Source: Cadophora sp. MPI-SDFR-AT-0126
Lineage: Eukaryota; Ascomycota; Leotiomycetes; Helotiales; Ploettnerulaceae
DNA length: 64,000 nucleotides
Direction of reading: 5' to 3'
Assembly (NCBI GenBank): GCA_020747065.1
Contig: JAGMVK010000008.1
Coordinates: 2,767,434-2,831,433, forward strand
A model generated the notes under the pieces. That model did no database searches, was not told the origin of the DNA, and saw only the letters and a program-made list of their open reading frames with translations. Position numbers and translations under genes: made by a program. Below are positions 47,066 through 57,257 of the stretch, one piece after another (position 1 is the stretch's first letter; each line of letters opens with the position of its first letter).

Positions 47066-48794
47066 TTCCTCGGTCGACTTCCAGGAGTAATCATCGAAGA
47101 ACCGATATCATTGTGAATAAATCGGAGGGCACGAGAATTTGGTATCTCATATCAAGGGCTTGATTATGATAAAAAATGTGAGATCGCAAAACAGCTTTCC
47201 TGATGGTGCCAGCAGCCCTGTTAACTGTTAGGTTGCGCGTGAGGTGCTGCTGTCATCGTGTGAGTACAACTTGACAACGAATCAAATCATATGATACTTC
47301 TCTGCCAGTTTGATTGAGGATGTAAGGATACCATTCGGCGGAAAGACTGCATCGTGGCCCAACAAGCCAGAGAATAGAGCAATAGCCTGAATATATGTCT
47401 GCAATGGCAACCATTGACAAAGCATCAGAAGCGCCGGAAGGGCATTCCAATCCTTCAGACACCAAACCATACAATCCGAGTAAACTGATGAAGAAGGTCA
47501 CAAGGCTCACATCCATTGGAACTATATTCGTGGTCTTCGAATCCCAACTTCTCATAATACAAGACCACCTCGGATGGAAGGGAGAACTCAAACAAGGCTG
47601 TCTTGGGAATTCTTAACCACCTCGCTTTAGCATGCGTCGAAGACGTGGCACCCTAGGAGATGTGAAAAACAGTGCTGCGCATCGACACAAGATGTGGAGT
47701 GTATGAATTTCGGCACTTTTACGAGGAAACGGAAAATCACGGCTTCGCCCGGGTTCATGGTGTGTGTGTGGCTGTGGATGTTGATGCCCAACTGAGATAT
47801 GATGCTGACAATTTCGTGCATACAGCTTTGCAAGCCCAAGCCCAAACCGCAGCTCTCCATGTCTTTGGGTCCGTGGTTACACACGGTCGGTGATTCTTGG
47901 CTACCTCGGTGAAGAGATAAATAGATTCAGCCTTGCGGTAGTCCATAAAGTGACAGGTCATTGGGATTGTTCTTGGGACGGAGGACATCGCGAGCTACAT
48001 GAATTAGCGTGCAGCTGAAGTGCCCGACATCTGAAGTGATGTAACACCAGTCCCCGTATCTTGGATATCCCGAACCGGTAGGTTGCCATGTCTTCTAGAG
48101 CCTATCGGCCCGCAGAATGAATGATGCCCATTTTGTGAGCTACTGCGATCGCAACGGGACCCGAATCTACCTCCATCTGACACTCAGTGCCTTTCGCCCT
48201 GAAATAGTACTTTTCGCCCTGAGGAGGCGACAATTATTGCTCGCATCGAAGCTTCACCCAACAGGGGCTGTCTAAACATACCACACAGAATAACTCATCT
48301 CTGCCATTGAGATAAGCTTTCGCGAATCACCTTTTCATCTGCGCACCAGTTCCAGCTTTTCTTGTGGCTGACATCGACCGAAGAGATGTATGCAGCGAGC
48401 ACAACAGGAGGTGGTCCGCTTAGCAATGAATATCTCTGCGAGCTATCCTTCGACTTATCTCAAAGAGTCTAGCGTAGCCGCGGTCACCATCCTAACACGG
48501 GAATGGTTGGGCTGTCGAGATGCAGGACACCAGTCTTCAGAAGGATTTGGAGATAAGGATACCCCGCACCGTGTGGCACAGCAGTATTTGAACCTGTAGC
48601 ATGTATCAACAGAAAGATAACAATTTATGCGAAGGACGCCTGATATTACAGTAGTCACAAGCCCGGCGTCAAGGCTACAATACCTGCATTTACATATATG
48701 TGGATATGTCCTGCTCCCCCAATCCACATTCATTATGCCCTTCAATCCTACAACAGCACGACTACTCCCGATCTTGAAACAAAAGTGCTCAATC
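47066..48794. other. 1.7 kb without a supported gene
   Basis: Short ORFs at 47253-47591 and 47627-47988 (minus) lack recognisable motifs and consistent splice models. Confidence 0.5.
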
Positions 48795-49235
48795 ATGGCT
48801 CCCTCTGTTCTCGGCATCGGCATCCCAGCCACCTCTGACATGGTCCCCTGGGTAGCCCGGGGTTTCCTGCAACGATCGCTCAACACCATGGAAGCCGACA
48901 TGAAGGCCTCGCTTTACGACTGGGAAATGCTGTATCTTACGCCCGATACGTCTTTCGATCTCTGCACTACCAAGCTTCATGAGAAGAAGTGGGATGTTGT
49001 CATGGTTGGAAGTAAGTGTCCCTTGTGGCTCCGCTGCAAAGTACCTCAATCAAGGATTCTTTGGTTGATTTCGTCAATGATGCTAGTGGGCTTGCGGAAA
49101 ACTGATGCGATGATACCACTCTTCGAACGCATCGTCAATGTAGTACATACGGAGCTGCCGGACGCAAAATTCGCTTTCAATATCAGTATCGTGAAAACAC
49201 GAGAGGCTGTTGATCGAGTGCTGGCTAGTGAGTGA
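48795..49235 (+). CDS. Small conserved fungal hypothetical protein, about 121 aa
   Basis: Exons 48795-49011 and 49087-49235, joined over a 75-nt GTAAGT-TAG intron. The product begins MAPSVLGIGIPATSDM and contains ADMKASLYDWEMLYLTPDTS and KKWDVVMVG. After the intron come MIPLFERIVNVVHTELPDAKFAFN and TREAVDRVLA. I recognise the pattern (GIGIxAT, YLTPD, WDxVMIGxGLR, LFExxVNxVxxxxPxAKxxFN) from a short Rossmann-like fungal family of unknown function. An in-frame ATG at 48735 would add 20 residues. It is the last cellular gene before the subtelomeric repeats. Confidence 0.65.
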   Translation: MAPSVLGIGIPATSDMVPWVARGFLQRSLNTMEADMKASLYDWEMLYLTPDTSFDLCTTKLHEKKWDVVMVGSKCPLWLRCKVPQSRILWLISSMMLVGLRKTDAMIPLFERIVNVVHTELPDAKFAFNISIVKTREAVDRVLASE

Positions 49236-49418
49236 AACTGTAAAGTTTTATGGACGAGCCTGGAGTGGGTTCAAAAATTTCCATATAGGGGCACATGTTC
49301 CCCAATTGTCATTGAGAAGCAGCGGGACAATTGTTGGAATAAAGGCTTTTTGTGATCCACCCGTGACAGTTCTTAAATACAGATGTACTCGAATTCCAGA
49401 TCCTCAGGAACAACCCTT

Positions 49419-49536
49419 AGGGTTTGAGGTTTGGGTTTGATTTAGCTCTAACTAGCTAACTTGCTACAGGTGCTTTTTACTCTCTCTCTAATTTTCGAAA
49501 AACAGGTATTAAATACAGGGAATGAAGTACTATAAA
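49419..49536. repeat. Subtelomeric repeat unit, copy A (interrupted by the copia element)
   Basis: 118 bp beginning AGGGTTTGAGGTTTGGGTTT and ending TACTATAAA, nearly identical to 58542-58659 (copy B). It is immediately preceded by telomere-like CCCTTAGGG. The homologous continuation resumes after the retrotransposon at 57211. Confidence 0.85.
49532..49536. repeat. Target-site duplication ATAAA (left)
   Basis: ATAAA lies directly before the left LTR and recurs directly after the right LTR at 57211-57215, the 5-bp duplication expected of LTR-retrotransposon integration. Confidence 0.85.
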
Positions 49537-49753
49537 TGTCGGTTCAATACCGAATATAAGCCAAGAATCAAACGTAAATATCATGTATATGCATATCAAG
49601 CTTGATGGTGTGGAAAATCTGTGTTTCTTCTAAGAGGGGGTGGGAGGTACTAGACTATATACTGCCTCCCGAAACGCCACCGAATCACCCCCGTAAGTGG
49701 TCCTACCCCCTATTCTAGCTAAGACATGCTTTGGATAGGCCTGCGGACCAACA
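49537..49753 (-). repeat. 3' LTR of the copia element (217 bp)
   Basis: Read on the minus strand it runs TGTTGGTCCGCAGG to ACCGACA. Same length and apparently same sequence as 56994-57210. A purine-rich stretch (AAAAAGAAGAG on the minus strand, about 49763-49773) adjacent to it could be the polypurine primer. Confidence 0.9.
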
Positions 49754-50244
49754 CTAGCAACTCTTCTTTTTGGAAGGACACTTCCAAGCGAATCTTCATA
49801 GTACAGAAGCGAATCTCCAATACAGAATCGAACCTCCAACCCAATGGTAAAGAAAACAAGCTGTACAGAATGACCATATTCGCAAAGAAAAATAGAATGA
49901 GCGTACCAGGTACGGAGCTACGGAAGTACCATAGTCCGAAAGACCTCCGATTCTGGCCTGAAAAACCTCCCACGGAAGTAGTTGATGCGGCCCGTCAGAA
50001 GACAATAGCAAGTAAACAGACGCTAAGCGAGACCACCGCTGGCTGTACTATTACAAAAACCAGATCTCCCTCCATTCTGAAGCTTTCTTTCTTTAAGCAA
50101 ACATCAAAAAACTCTCCGTACGTACACAGAATTGTCGATCTCCAGAGATATTCGCTAACATTTTGCTGTAGCCCGTACCAAATCAAATAAGCAAAAGTAT
50201 GTATACAAAACAAAAGAATCGTAGGTGGTTCAGTGGTGAAACGG

Positions 50245-51049
50245 ATGCTAACACAAACAGTGCCTGCACCCACACCATTCGGAGCTCTCGCCTCTGCCCA
50301 CCGGAAGGACTGCGTTCGCTGCGTCCGAGCCATGATCAAGAAACCCGATCACGTCTGCGCCTTCGAGAACCGGAAGAGCAAGAAATGCTCGTACTGTACC
50401 GACCAGAGCGAAATCTGCACTCCCGTAGGTACTCCCCTTGTTTCCCCCTTTCTTTTCATTGTTTGGGATCTCGGATCCCCGAATGTAGTCCGTAACTGAC
50501 CCGTATATAGCTGCCCTGGTACTTGGAAGCCGAGTACCAAGATCTCCTGCTTGCCCGGACTCTTGAGGAGACCGATAACATCTCTGCTGCTGCTGCTGCT
50601 CTCGATGCAGAGCTCCGTGTTGCGGTCGCCGAGTTGCCAAAAACTCGCGACGAGTTGAGTTTGGCGTTGTTGGAGGAGACTCGTGCTCTCCGTGCTGGGA
50701 TGGCGGATCTCGCCCAAAGTCAATTCGTAGGTAATCCCCTTTTCTTTTCGTTCCGAATCCCCACCGTATGTACTCCGGTTCACGTCCGGCTAACCTTTCA
50801 TAGGACTGCGGGCAGATCCTCTCCCGCATGGAGAAGCGGGTGGAGGAGGCCGTGGCTGCGGTCGTTGCTCGTCGTGGTGGTGACAAGCGTAAGCGTCCTG
50901 CGGGACAGGATGGAGATGGAGATGGAGATGATGAGGGAGCTGGCCCGGCCCCTCGGGCAAAGAGAACTCGGGGTGGAAGACGCCCAGGTGGCGCGGAGGT
51001 GGAGGAAACTGGCGCTGAGCCAGTCGATTTGGGAGCCGCCTACGATTAG
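50245..51049 (+). CDS. Antisense accessory gene of the copia element: Zn2Cys6-like/coiled-coil basic protein, 213 aa
   Basis: Exons 50245-50424, 50511-50726 and 50804-51049, both introns phase 0 (GTAGGT donors, CTGAC branch in the first, ATAG acceptors). The N-terminus carries six cysteines spaced C-x2-C-x11-C-x9-C-x2-C-x6-C (DCVRCVRAM, HVCAF, KKCSYCTDQSEIC). This equals the GAL4-type Zn2Cys6 pattern except that the first loop is 11 rather than 6 residues. A long helical region follows (LEAEYQDLLLARTLEETDN, LDAELRVAVAEL, ELSLALLEETRALRAGM). The tail is basic and NLS-like (KRKRPA, RAKRTRGGRRPGG) around an acidic DGDGDGDDEGAG. It lies entirely inside the element, opposite to pol. I infer a DNA- or RNA-binding regulator encoded by the transposon. 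Exon joins give one clean frame, but expression is unproven. Confidence 0.65.
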
Positions 51050-51340
51050 GGGAATAGGCCCTGTTTCGGAAAGGCTTCGTGGCTGGTTCTTCGTGGCGGC
51101 ACTTTCTTCATACCGGTGTACGGGAGTAGCCCCCTGTGGTGAAACCGGCATTTGGTCCCTGTTGGAGTGTCGTCGCAAGGCCGCCCGTTGGTGCTTTGAA
51201 TCAGAGGGTAATTAAATGCAAATCAAACTCGTTCTCTCCTCCGTATCTTGAACAGAAATGAAAATACTTGCAAGTGATTAATGAGAGTTGTAAGGAAATC
51301 ATAACAAAGGAAAAACTGCTCCTCATCCGAAACTCCTCCG

Positions 51341-54300
51341 TTACTCCCCCGAATCGACCCTGTCGACTCGTGAGTCTCGATCATGAGTCAAACGAGCCTC
51401 CAAATCAACATCAAGTGGCCTCTGAACCCAACCTTCTATCTTCACAGTCAAGGTGTTGGTGTCAATTAGCTCTTGGAGAGCTTTATTTGGTGCTGTCTTT
51501 GTCATGGCATCAGCAGGATTGCTGGTGCCATTGATCCACCGAATCTCCGTCAGCTCCCTGCGCTCATATGACTGCCGAATTGCCATGATATCAATCATTA
51601 AACGCTTCTCCTTTGTAGTGCCAAGTTTGATAATGCACTCGTAAAGAGATAGGGAATCTGTACACACCACGGTCGGAAGCCGTGGGAGTCCAAGCTTATC
51701 CGTTACCATATTGACGGTGGTTCCCAAAGCAATCAACATATCGATTCCTGCTACCATAGCATACAGCTCCGAAGCGAGTACAGCACGCGTTACTCTCTTG
51801 CACTTTGTAGAGCTTGCATGAATGATGTTGCCAGAGAGGGTAAATTCCGAATCCCCCTCCGTTTCTGATCCGATTGTTACCAGAAACCCGATCTGTGAGC
51901 TCAGATCCTTATTGTTGGCAAATGATCCATCGACAAAGACGTAAAGTCTGGCAGAGTGTAGGTCCACTGGTATGTACCGTAAACCTCTCTCCGTGTTGTC
52001 CATTTGCCATTGAAGACGTTGGTTCAGGGCCTTCGCGTCTTCTACTGTTGGATCCTGATGTTGCGCTGCCACCGACAAATCAAAGGTGGCTTCAGGTTGA
52101 CAGATCGTTGCAATATACGCGCCGCGAGCTCGTTGTTCCACATATGCCTTCTTGTAATCTGGCGCCGTCACATCAATTAACTCTAGTCTCGTTCCTTGAC
52201 CTTTCTGCGACATGTAGATGTTGTTCCCGGCCAAAGTGATAGTACATCCGTTGAACGTAATAGATTCGGAGGGGTTTAGGACCTGAATCGGTTTTGTCAA
52301 GAAATTGGCTTTCGTAATCCCTTCCTGCTCTCGTGCTAAGAATTCATTATCTCCGAGGATTAACGTGTCGTCTGTTTGCATTCCAACAATCCCAAAATCG
52401 TGGCTGTCTTTGGTGCTGATTAGCAAGCAAGGGTCGTACGTTGATGTTTCCATTTGAAGTTTTTCCACATGATGTTTATGGTAGGTGTTAAACCAGTGAT
52501 TTCCGGATTCTGGTATGCCATAAAGAGGAAGCATTACCATAAATATCGTATCAGGAGGGAACTCATTTGCGATCTCTTCAGGTGGCCACGCAAGGATGTT
52601 CCTAAGAAGTTTTGTCGTCGACTGGACATAGGCCTGGGTGATGTCCCGAATTGCTAGATGCATATCGGATCTCTTTCGGATCTGATTCGGATGTCTCATA
52701 GTAGCGGCCAGTGATATGATCAATCGCTGACTTACCCGTTGAATAGTTGGAGATTGGGTTAATATCTCTTTCTTGCCTTTGTCGTTGAAGCATTGGATAA
52801 CGAGCCTCGATTTCTCGTATGGTGTTGATGATTCCTTGCCTTTTACTTCGTCCACCATTCTTGATTTGAAGATGCGGTGGCCTCTTGCTCTGGGGTCATT
52901 TCTGGAAATCGGCATAAAAACGCCTCTCTTGATGAGAGCCTCATACTCAACTCGACGGGACTGCTGGAATGGTGGGCCAGGTGTAGTAATCTTGCCCTCT
53001 GCGCGTAGCTTAATCGATAGCCCTCGATCCCTTGTTTCCTTCTCAGTCAGAAACACGTTAGCATCGTAGTCGTCATCAATTGTTGGTAGTCCCGGGATTG
53101 GTTTTATAAATGGGATCTCAACCGTGATTCGGGGGAGTTTCGGTGCTGTTTCGTGGGCTTTTCGGACTGGTGAGCCAGGCTCACGGGTCACATCTGGCAC
53201 TTTTTCTTTCTTTTGTTCAACGCCAGATGTATCTGTTTTGAATGGGCGCACAGATGTTGATCGGAATGTGCGTACTCTGCCGTTGTCCATATCGATCCTG
53301 CATGCCTCGCCTTCTATTCCCAAGAAAATGTATGGTCCTCTCCAGCCTTTCTTTTCTCGCCATACCAAAACTTGATCTTGAAGCCGGAGATCATGAATGT
53401 GCGTCGTACCGGGGCCGTTACGGGTTGCCAGCGCATCGTTGGCTTGGCGTTTAGCATGCACCTTGCGTACTTCTTTCATGGCCTTTTTGATGGTTTCCGC
53501 ACGTTGCTGAATAGACGGGTTTGGAGGATCCATTTCTGTCATTCTGGGGTAAGCTCCAAAAACGAGCAGTGTAGGAATCAAGCCATTCGGTCCAGCTGTA
53601 TCGTTGACAGCTTTGACAGCCATTTGTAATCGATCCTCGTCGCTCAGATCGGGATGCTCTACTGTGACGATTTCATAGGCACGCCTGAGTGGACGATGAT
53701 ACCGTTCTACTTTGCCAACTGAGTGGTGTGCCTCCACGGGCACAAGCTTTGGTGTACTTCCTACTGCTCTGAGTGCTCCCCGAAACTCCTCAGAGTTGAA
53801 GTTGGTTCCATAGTCGTAGACAACGAAGTCTGGGGGCCCAATGTATGTGTCCATCCATGCTGACTTGAAAGCATTGAAGGTGGCCTGAGCCGTAGCTGAT
53901 CCGGGGCGCCTTCGGAGCAGTTTCGCAGCTCCGAACCCTGTGGCCTCGTCGACCATGTGAAGTGCATATCGGTTCCCAAATTGTGCTATATCAACATAGA
54001 CTGTGTGATTGAAGTCGATGTCGTCTTGCAATTTGAAGCGAAAGCGATGTGGAGCGTCTGCGTGTTTCTGGCAATGCTCACACATCTCTTTGACTCGTAA
54101 CATGATCTCGGAATCGGAATCATGGCCTGCTTGATCTAACAGGTGTTGCAACCGTTGTACCGATGGATGGCCGAATCTCCTATGTAGCCGGCGAATCTCT
54201 GTCTCCGTCAGGTGGCACTCGTTGATGGTACTGTTCGAAGAATCGACAAGTTGATGATTTTGGTCCAAGAGCAGCCATGGATGATCATCCTTCCGTACAA

Positions 54301-56695
54301 TCAAGTACTTCTTATCACCTTGAACCAACACATTCTGTATGTTGTCGTAGTATGCCCCCATCTTGTCCATTTGTTGCAAGCATAGCAGGAATGGCACGTC
54401 TGTATCCACAATATGGAAATCCAAAATTCCAACTGGAGTATCCACTGTGGCGATTCCAAGGGAAGGTCGTGAACCTGCTCCGAATTTGATCCGACTCTTA
54501 CCCGACTCGCTGGTATCGTATTTGACATTTCGAATCCGTTGCAACGCACGTAATTGATTGAGACCTCCAACGTTTTTGTTAGAAGCGCCTGTGTCAATGA
54601 GAAGACCTTGGAAGAAACGGTCCGTCCATTGAGTCGTATAGGCCTCATTTTCTGGAGGTTTCTGAATCCGGCTTTCCAGGATGTGGGTGGCCTTCTTCTC
54701 TTCAAGTTGTTCCATCACTTCCCGCGCATCGTACATTGCCTCACTGGCACTGAACACAGTTGTGAAGTTGGCCGATCCATCGCTGCATCCGCTGTCCGAA
54801 TCTGTGGAGGTTTCATCGATCCCGGAAGAAGTGTCTTGGTTATCGGGGTCATCTGGGTCATCTCTTCCTGACTGACCCTGAATGTCCCCCGAACCCGATC
54901 CGACTCCCTCTGCATATGCCAGGTAGGCTTGAAATGATGCCTCTGTAGGTTTCACACCTTCAGCTTTTCGTGCAGCAAAGTATCGCGCTTTGGAGGCTGC
55001 CTGCTCCTCGTTAGAATGGCGGCTGCTGTGGCAGTCCATCTTCTTGCAGACGATACACCCTGTATAACCTGGCTTGGGCTTGAATGTAGTTCCGCGTTTG
55101 TTGCCTGCGGAAAACTTCATCCTTCGGTCCGAGTAGTGGGCCGTCCCGTCCGCAACGTAGGCACGGTGTCGACTCGGCCCTGAATCGGTGTGTTTACCGA
55201 CTCGTGATCCCGGCTCATGAGCCGTTTCCACGCTCAGAGCCGTGCGAAGACTGTCCATCAATGTAGGGAAAGTTGGTGGTGCTCGAAACAGTGCCATCTT
55301 GAAGAGTGGGTTACCTGAAACTCCCTGCACGAGTTTGTCGCGCAAAGTTTTGTCGTTCCGCATATTGTCGTCTTTGAGACCAAGTTGGATGCTCTGCAGC
55401 TCTCTGGCAAAGTTCTCCAACTGGACCAGAATTGGCCTGCCCTTCTGGTAAGGTTCAGCTTGAAATGACAAGAAGGTCAAGCTAAACCATCGGCTGAGGA
55501 ATTGGTTGGCTCTCTCTTCCGTCTCGAAATTGGTACGTGTTGCTTTGACAAGTTCGTCAAAGTTGTACCCTTTGTTCTGAAGGTACCGGTAATAGTACGT
55601 AGATGCTCCGTCCCGGAGCATCGTCGGAAATGCCCGGTGCCAAATGTCATAATCAACACCTGCTTTCTGGCAGAAGTCGGCAAAGATGTGTAGTTTCTCG
55701 TCCAAGTGGTCTTTGGACCCACTGTACTGAAGCTCTTTGGTGTACATCTTGCTAAGGTTCACTAGCGATTTCGATTGATCCTGCGTCAGTGTTTCCATGA
55801 CATACCAAGGCGGCCGTATCTGTTCCGTATGTGGTCCGATTGTTCTCGGTACCGTAAATGGGGGCAAAGATCCATCCCGTGGGTGCACTTCTGGAATTGG
55901 TACGGGGTTTGGCAATGGATTCTCGTTCGGTCTCCACCTTGGCGCCGTATTCAGGGATTCTCTCCCAGGGGTAAATGAGAACTCTCTCTTTGTACGAACT
56001 GGTGGTGTCGCGGCGTACAGATCGTCGTCTGGAATGATGGTCCTTACATGGGCAGGGGTCATGAGATGGTCTGAGATCTGAGACACCTCGGCTCTTGGGA
56101 AATTGCTCCTCAACGGAATATGTTGGCGCAATCCCTCTTCCTCATCTGAAGGAGTCGATTCAGCAGAATCGATCACTACAGTTGGCCCGTTGCGTCGAGA
56201 TGGTGGTAGCATTCCTTGATGAAGTGTTTGGGTAGTCGAAGCTGTCGCTTGGCGAGGGTTCTGAATATGGTCCGGTACTGTGTCGGGAGCGTTCCGAATC
56301 TGCAACTCCAGCTGTTCTTCCGGCCAAAAGTTAGTTTCGGCTCGAGCTGTCTGAGCGAGTGCAACCGTAATTGGTGTCTTATCCTTCCGTACGAACACGC
56401 CGTTTGCTCGTAACGTGTCACGTAGGTGCATTCGTTCCACCTTCTTGATGCGAGCGAAGTGGCCTGGAGACCAATTTCCGAAATATTCCCAAAAGTCCAG
56501 GAATAGGAATTCGCCCTTAGAATGGCCATCGCAGAAGTTCTTTCGAAACTCCTGCGAGAGCTTCGTAGCATCATCTGGTGGCGTTTCCACTGGTCGCGGT
56601 CCTGACCACATCGCCACCGCTTCCGCCTCTGCTCCCGTAGCTGTCTCTTCCTCTCTCCCACCCTGATCCGAAGTAACTGGTGTTTCTTCGGCCAT
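51341..56695 (-). CDS. Copia Gag-Pol polyprotein, 1784 aa
   Basis: A single open frame. Order of domains: Gag (1 to about 530); a Cys/His cluster at about 544 (CIVCKKMDCHSSRH), an atypical zinc knuckle; aspartic protease with LLIDTGASNKNVGG near 698; integrase with the His-Cys zinc region (HRRFGHPS near 837, CEHCQKH near 873) and the D,D,E core (YVDIAQF near 898, VVYDYGTNF near 960, GKVERYHRP near 990); reverse transcriptase with RDITQAYVQS near 1352 and active-site QTDDTLILGD near 1440 (TDD in place of the usual VDD); RNase H with FVDGSFAN near 1585, ASELYAM near 1643 and CTDSLSLYE near 1682. The order integrase before RT defines Ty1/copia. There is no frameshift between gag and pol. All catalytic acids I can identify are present, so it may be active. 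Confidence 0.95.
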   Translation of the reverse strand: MAEETPVTSDQGGREEETATGAEAEAVAMWSGPRPVETPPDDATKLSQEFRKNFCDGHSKGEFLFLDFWEYFGNWSPGHFARIKKVERMHLRDTLRANGVFVRKDKTPITVALAQTARAETNFWPEEQLELQIRNAPDTVPDHIQNPRQATASTTQTLHQGMLPPSRRNGPTVVIDSAESTPSDEEEGLRQHIPLRSNFPRAEVSQISDHLMTPAHVRTIIPDDDLYAATPPVRTKREFSFTPGRESLNTAPRWRPNENPLPNPVPIPEVHPRDGSLPPFTVPRTIGPHTEQIRPPWYVMETLTQDQSKSLVNLSKMYTKELQYSGSKDHLDEKLHIFADFCQKAGVDYDIWHRAFPTMLRDGASTYYYRYLQNKGYNFDELVKATRTNFETEERANQFLSRWFSLTFLSFQAEPYQKGRPILVQLENFARELQSIQLGLKDDNMRNDKTLRDKLVQGVSGNPLFKMALFRAPPTFPTLMDSLRTALSVETAHEPGSRVGKHTDSGPSRHRAYVADGTAHYSDRRMKFSAGNKRGTTFKPKPGYTGCIVCKKMDCHSSRHSNEEQAASKARYFAARKAEGVKPTEASFQAYLAYAEGVGSGSGDIQGQSGRDDPDDPDNQDTSSGIDETSTDSDSGCSDGSANFTTVFSASEAMYDAREVMEQLEEKKATHILESRIQKPPENEAYTTQWTDRFFQGLLIDTGASNKNVGGLNQLRALQRIRNVKYDTSESGKSRIKFGAGSRPSLGIATVDTPVGILDFHIVDTDVPFLLCLQQMDKMGAYYDNIQNVLVQGDKKYLIVRKDDHPWLLLDQNHQLVDSSNSTINECHLTETEIRRLHRRFGHPSVQRLQHLLDQAGHDSDSEIMLRVKEMCEHCQKHADAPHRFRFKLQDDIDFNHTVYVDIAQFGNRYALHMVDEATGFGAAKLLRRRPGSATAQATFNAFKSAWMDTYIGPPDFVVYDYGTNFNSEEFRGALRAVGSTPKLVPVEAHHSVGKVERYHRPLRRAYEIVTVEHPDLSDEDRLQMAVKAVNDTAGPNGLIPTLLVFGAYPRMTEMDPPNPSIQQRAETIKKAMKEVRKVHAKRQANDALATRNGPGTTHIHDLRLQDQVLVWREKKGWRGPYIFLGIEGEACRIDMDNGRVRTFRSTSVRPFKTDTSGVEQKKEKVPDVTREPGSPVRKAHETAPKLPRITVEIPFIKPIPGLPTIDDDYDANVFLTEKETRDRGLSIKLRAEGKITTPGPPFQQSRRVEYEALIKRGVFMPISRNDPRARGHRIFKSRMVDEVKGKESSTPYEKSRLVIQCFNDKGKKEILTQSPTIQRVSQRLIISLAATMRHPNQIRKRSDMHLAIRDITQAYVQSTTKLLRNILAWPPEEIANEFPPDTIFMVMLPLYGIPESGNHWFNTYHKHHVEKLQMETSTYDPCLLISTKDSHDFGIVGMQTDDTLILGDNEFLAREQEGITKANFLTKPIQVLNPSESITFNGCTITLAGNNIYMSQKGQGTRLELIDVTAPDYKKAYVEQRARGAYIATICQPEATFDLSVAAQHQDPTVEDAKALNQRLQWQMDNTERGLRYIPVDLHSARLYVFVDGSFANNKDLSSQIGFLVTIGSETEGDSEFTLSGNIIHASSTKCKRVTRAVLASELYAMVAGIDMLIALGTTVNMVTDKLGLPRLPTVVCTDSLSLYECIIKLGTTKEKRLMIDIMAIRQSYERRELTEIRWINGTSNPADAMTKTAPNKALQELIDTNTLTVKIEGWVQRPLDVDLEARLTHDRDSRVDRVDSGE

Positions 56696-56993
56696 GATTC
56701 GTACCTGATTCGGTGGTGTCCCGGAACTGATACTTGATTTTTGCTTGGAATCTCCTTAGCTGAAGTCAAGCAATTGACTTGACGATTGTCGAAGAGGAAT
56801 CGTCGCTGTTGTTATGCGTACTGCCGTACGAGATTTGCAGTCTAAACGTGATGCCGGTCCCCTCCCACTGAATCGTCAATCGTTGATTCAGGTTCAAAGA
56901 TGGCCCGAAAAGTACAGCTAAGTACTCAACGTTGAGTCGCCGCTTGTCCTGCCGTGACCTATCTGTCTGTGGTTCGCATTGACCACTGATCAG

Positions 56994-57210
56994 TGTCGGT
57001 TCAATACCGAATATAAGCCAAGAATCAAACGTAAATATCATGTATATGCATATCAAGCTTGATGGTGTGGAAAATCTGTGTTTCTTCTAAGAGGGGGTGG
57101 GAGGTACTAGACTATATACTGCCTCCCGAAACGCCACCGAATCACCCCCGTAAGTGGTCCTACCCCCTATTCTAGCTAAGACATGCTTTGGATAGGCCTG
57201 CGGACCAACA
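56994..57210 (-). repeat. 5' LTR of the copia element (217 bp)
   Basis: Upstream LTR relative to Gag-Pol. The internal sequence just inside it (minus strand CTGATCAGTGGTCAATGCG) should contain the primer-binding site, but I could not match it with certainty to a tRNA 3' end. Confidence 0.9.
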
Positions 57211-57257
57211 ATAAATACAGAAGGAGAACACTATATTACAAAAGGAGAGGTACCCTA
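57211..57257. repeat. Resumption of subtelomeric unit A after the insertion
   Basis: Starts with the second ATAAA. It then parallels copy B at 58655-58700 (CTATATTA..., GTACCCTAGGGTAGGTGTAG), confirming that A and B were once the same continuous repeat. Confidence 0.75.

Larger units (their letters stand above)
49537..57210 (-). mobile_element. Intact Ty1/copia LTR retrotransposon, 7674 bp
   Basis: Two 217-bp LTRs (49537-49753 and 56994-57210) show no difference on visual alignment and start TG and end CA. ATAAA flanks the element on both sides. The internal polyprotein (51341-56695) is on the minus strand and uninterrupted, so transcription runs leftward. About 1.6 kb between the pol stop and the 3' LTR holds an extra spliced gene on the opposite strand. 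The insertion splits a subtelomeric repeat whose uninterrupted paralogue is at 58542-58860. Unlike nearby elements it shows no RIP damage, so insertion was recent. Confidence 0.95.

Noticed and set aside
47253..47988. Short minus-strand ORFs with membrane-like or Cys-containing stretches
   Set aside because: No motif, no start context and no splice model that joins them.
50221..50250. tRNA A-box-like GGTGGTTCAGTGGTGAAAC
   Set aside because: No matching B box or cloverleaf could be found downstream, so it is probably coincidental.
50248..50886. 212-codon minus-strand ORF inside the copia element
   Set aside because: It is the mirror of the GC-rich antisense gene exons. The plus-strand model has splice sites and a Cys cluster; this frame has neither.
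56960..56993. Primer-binding site of the copia element
   Set aside because: The sequence inside the 5' LTR could not be matched with confidence to any tRNA end, so it is not annotated.
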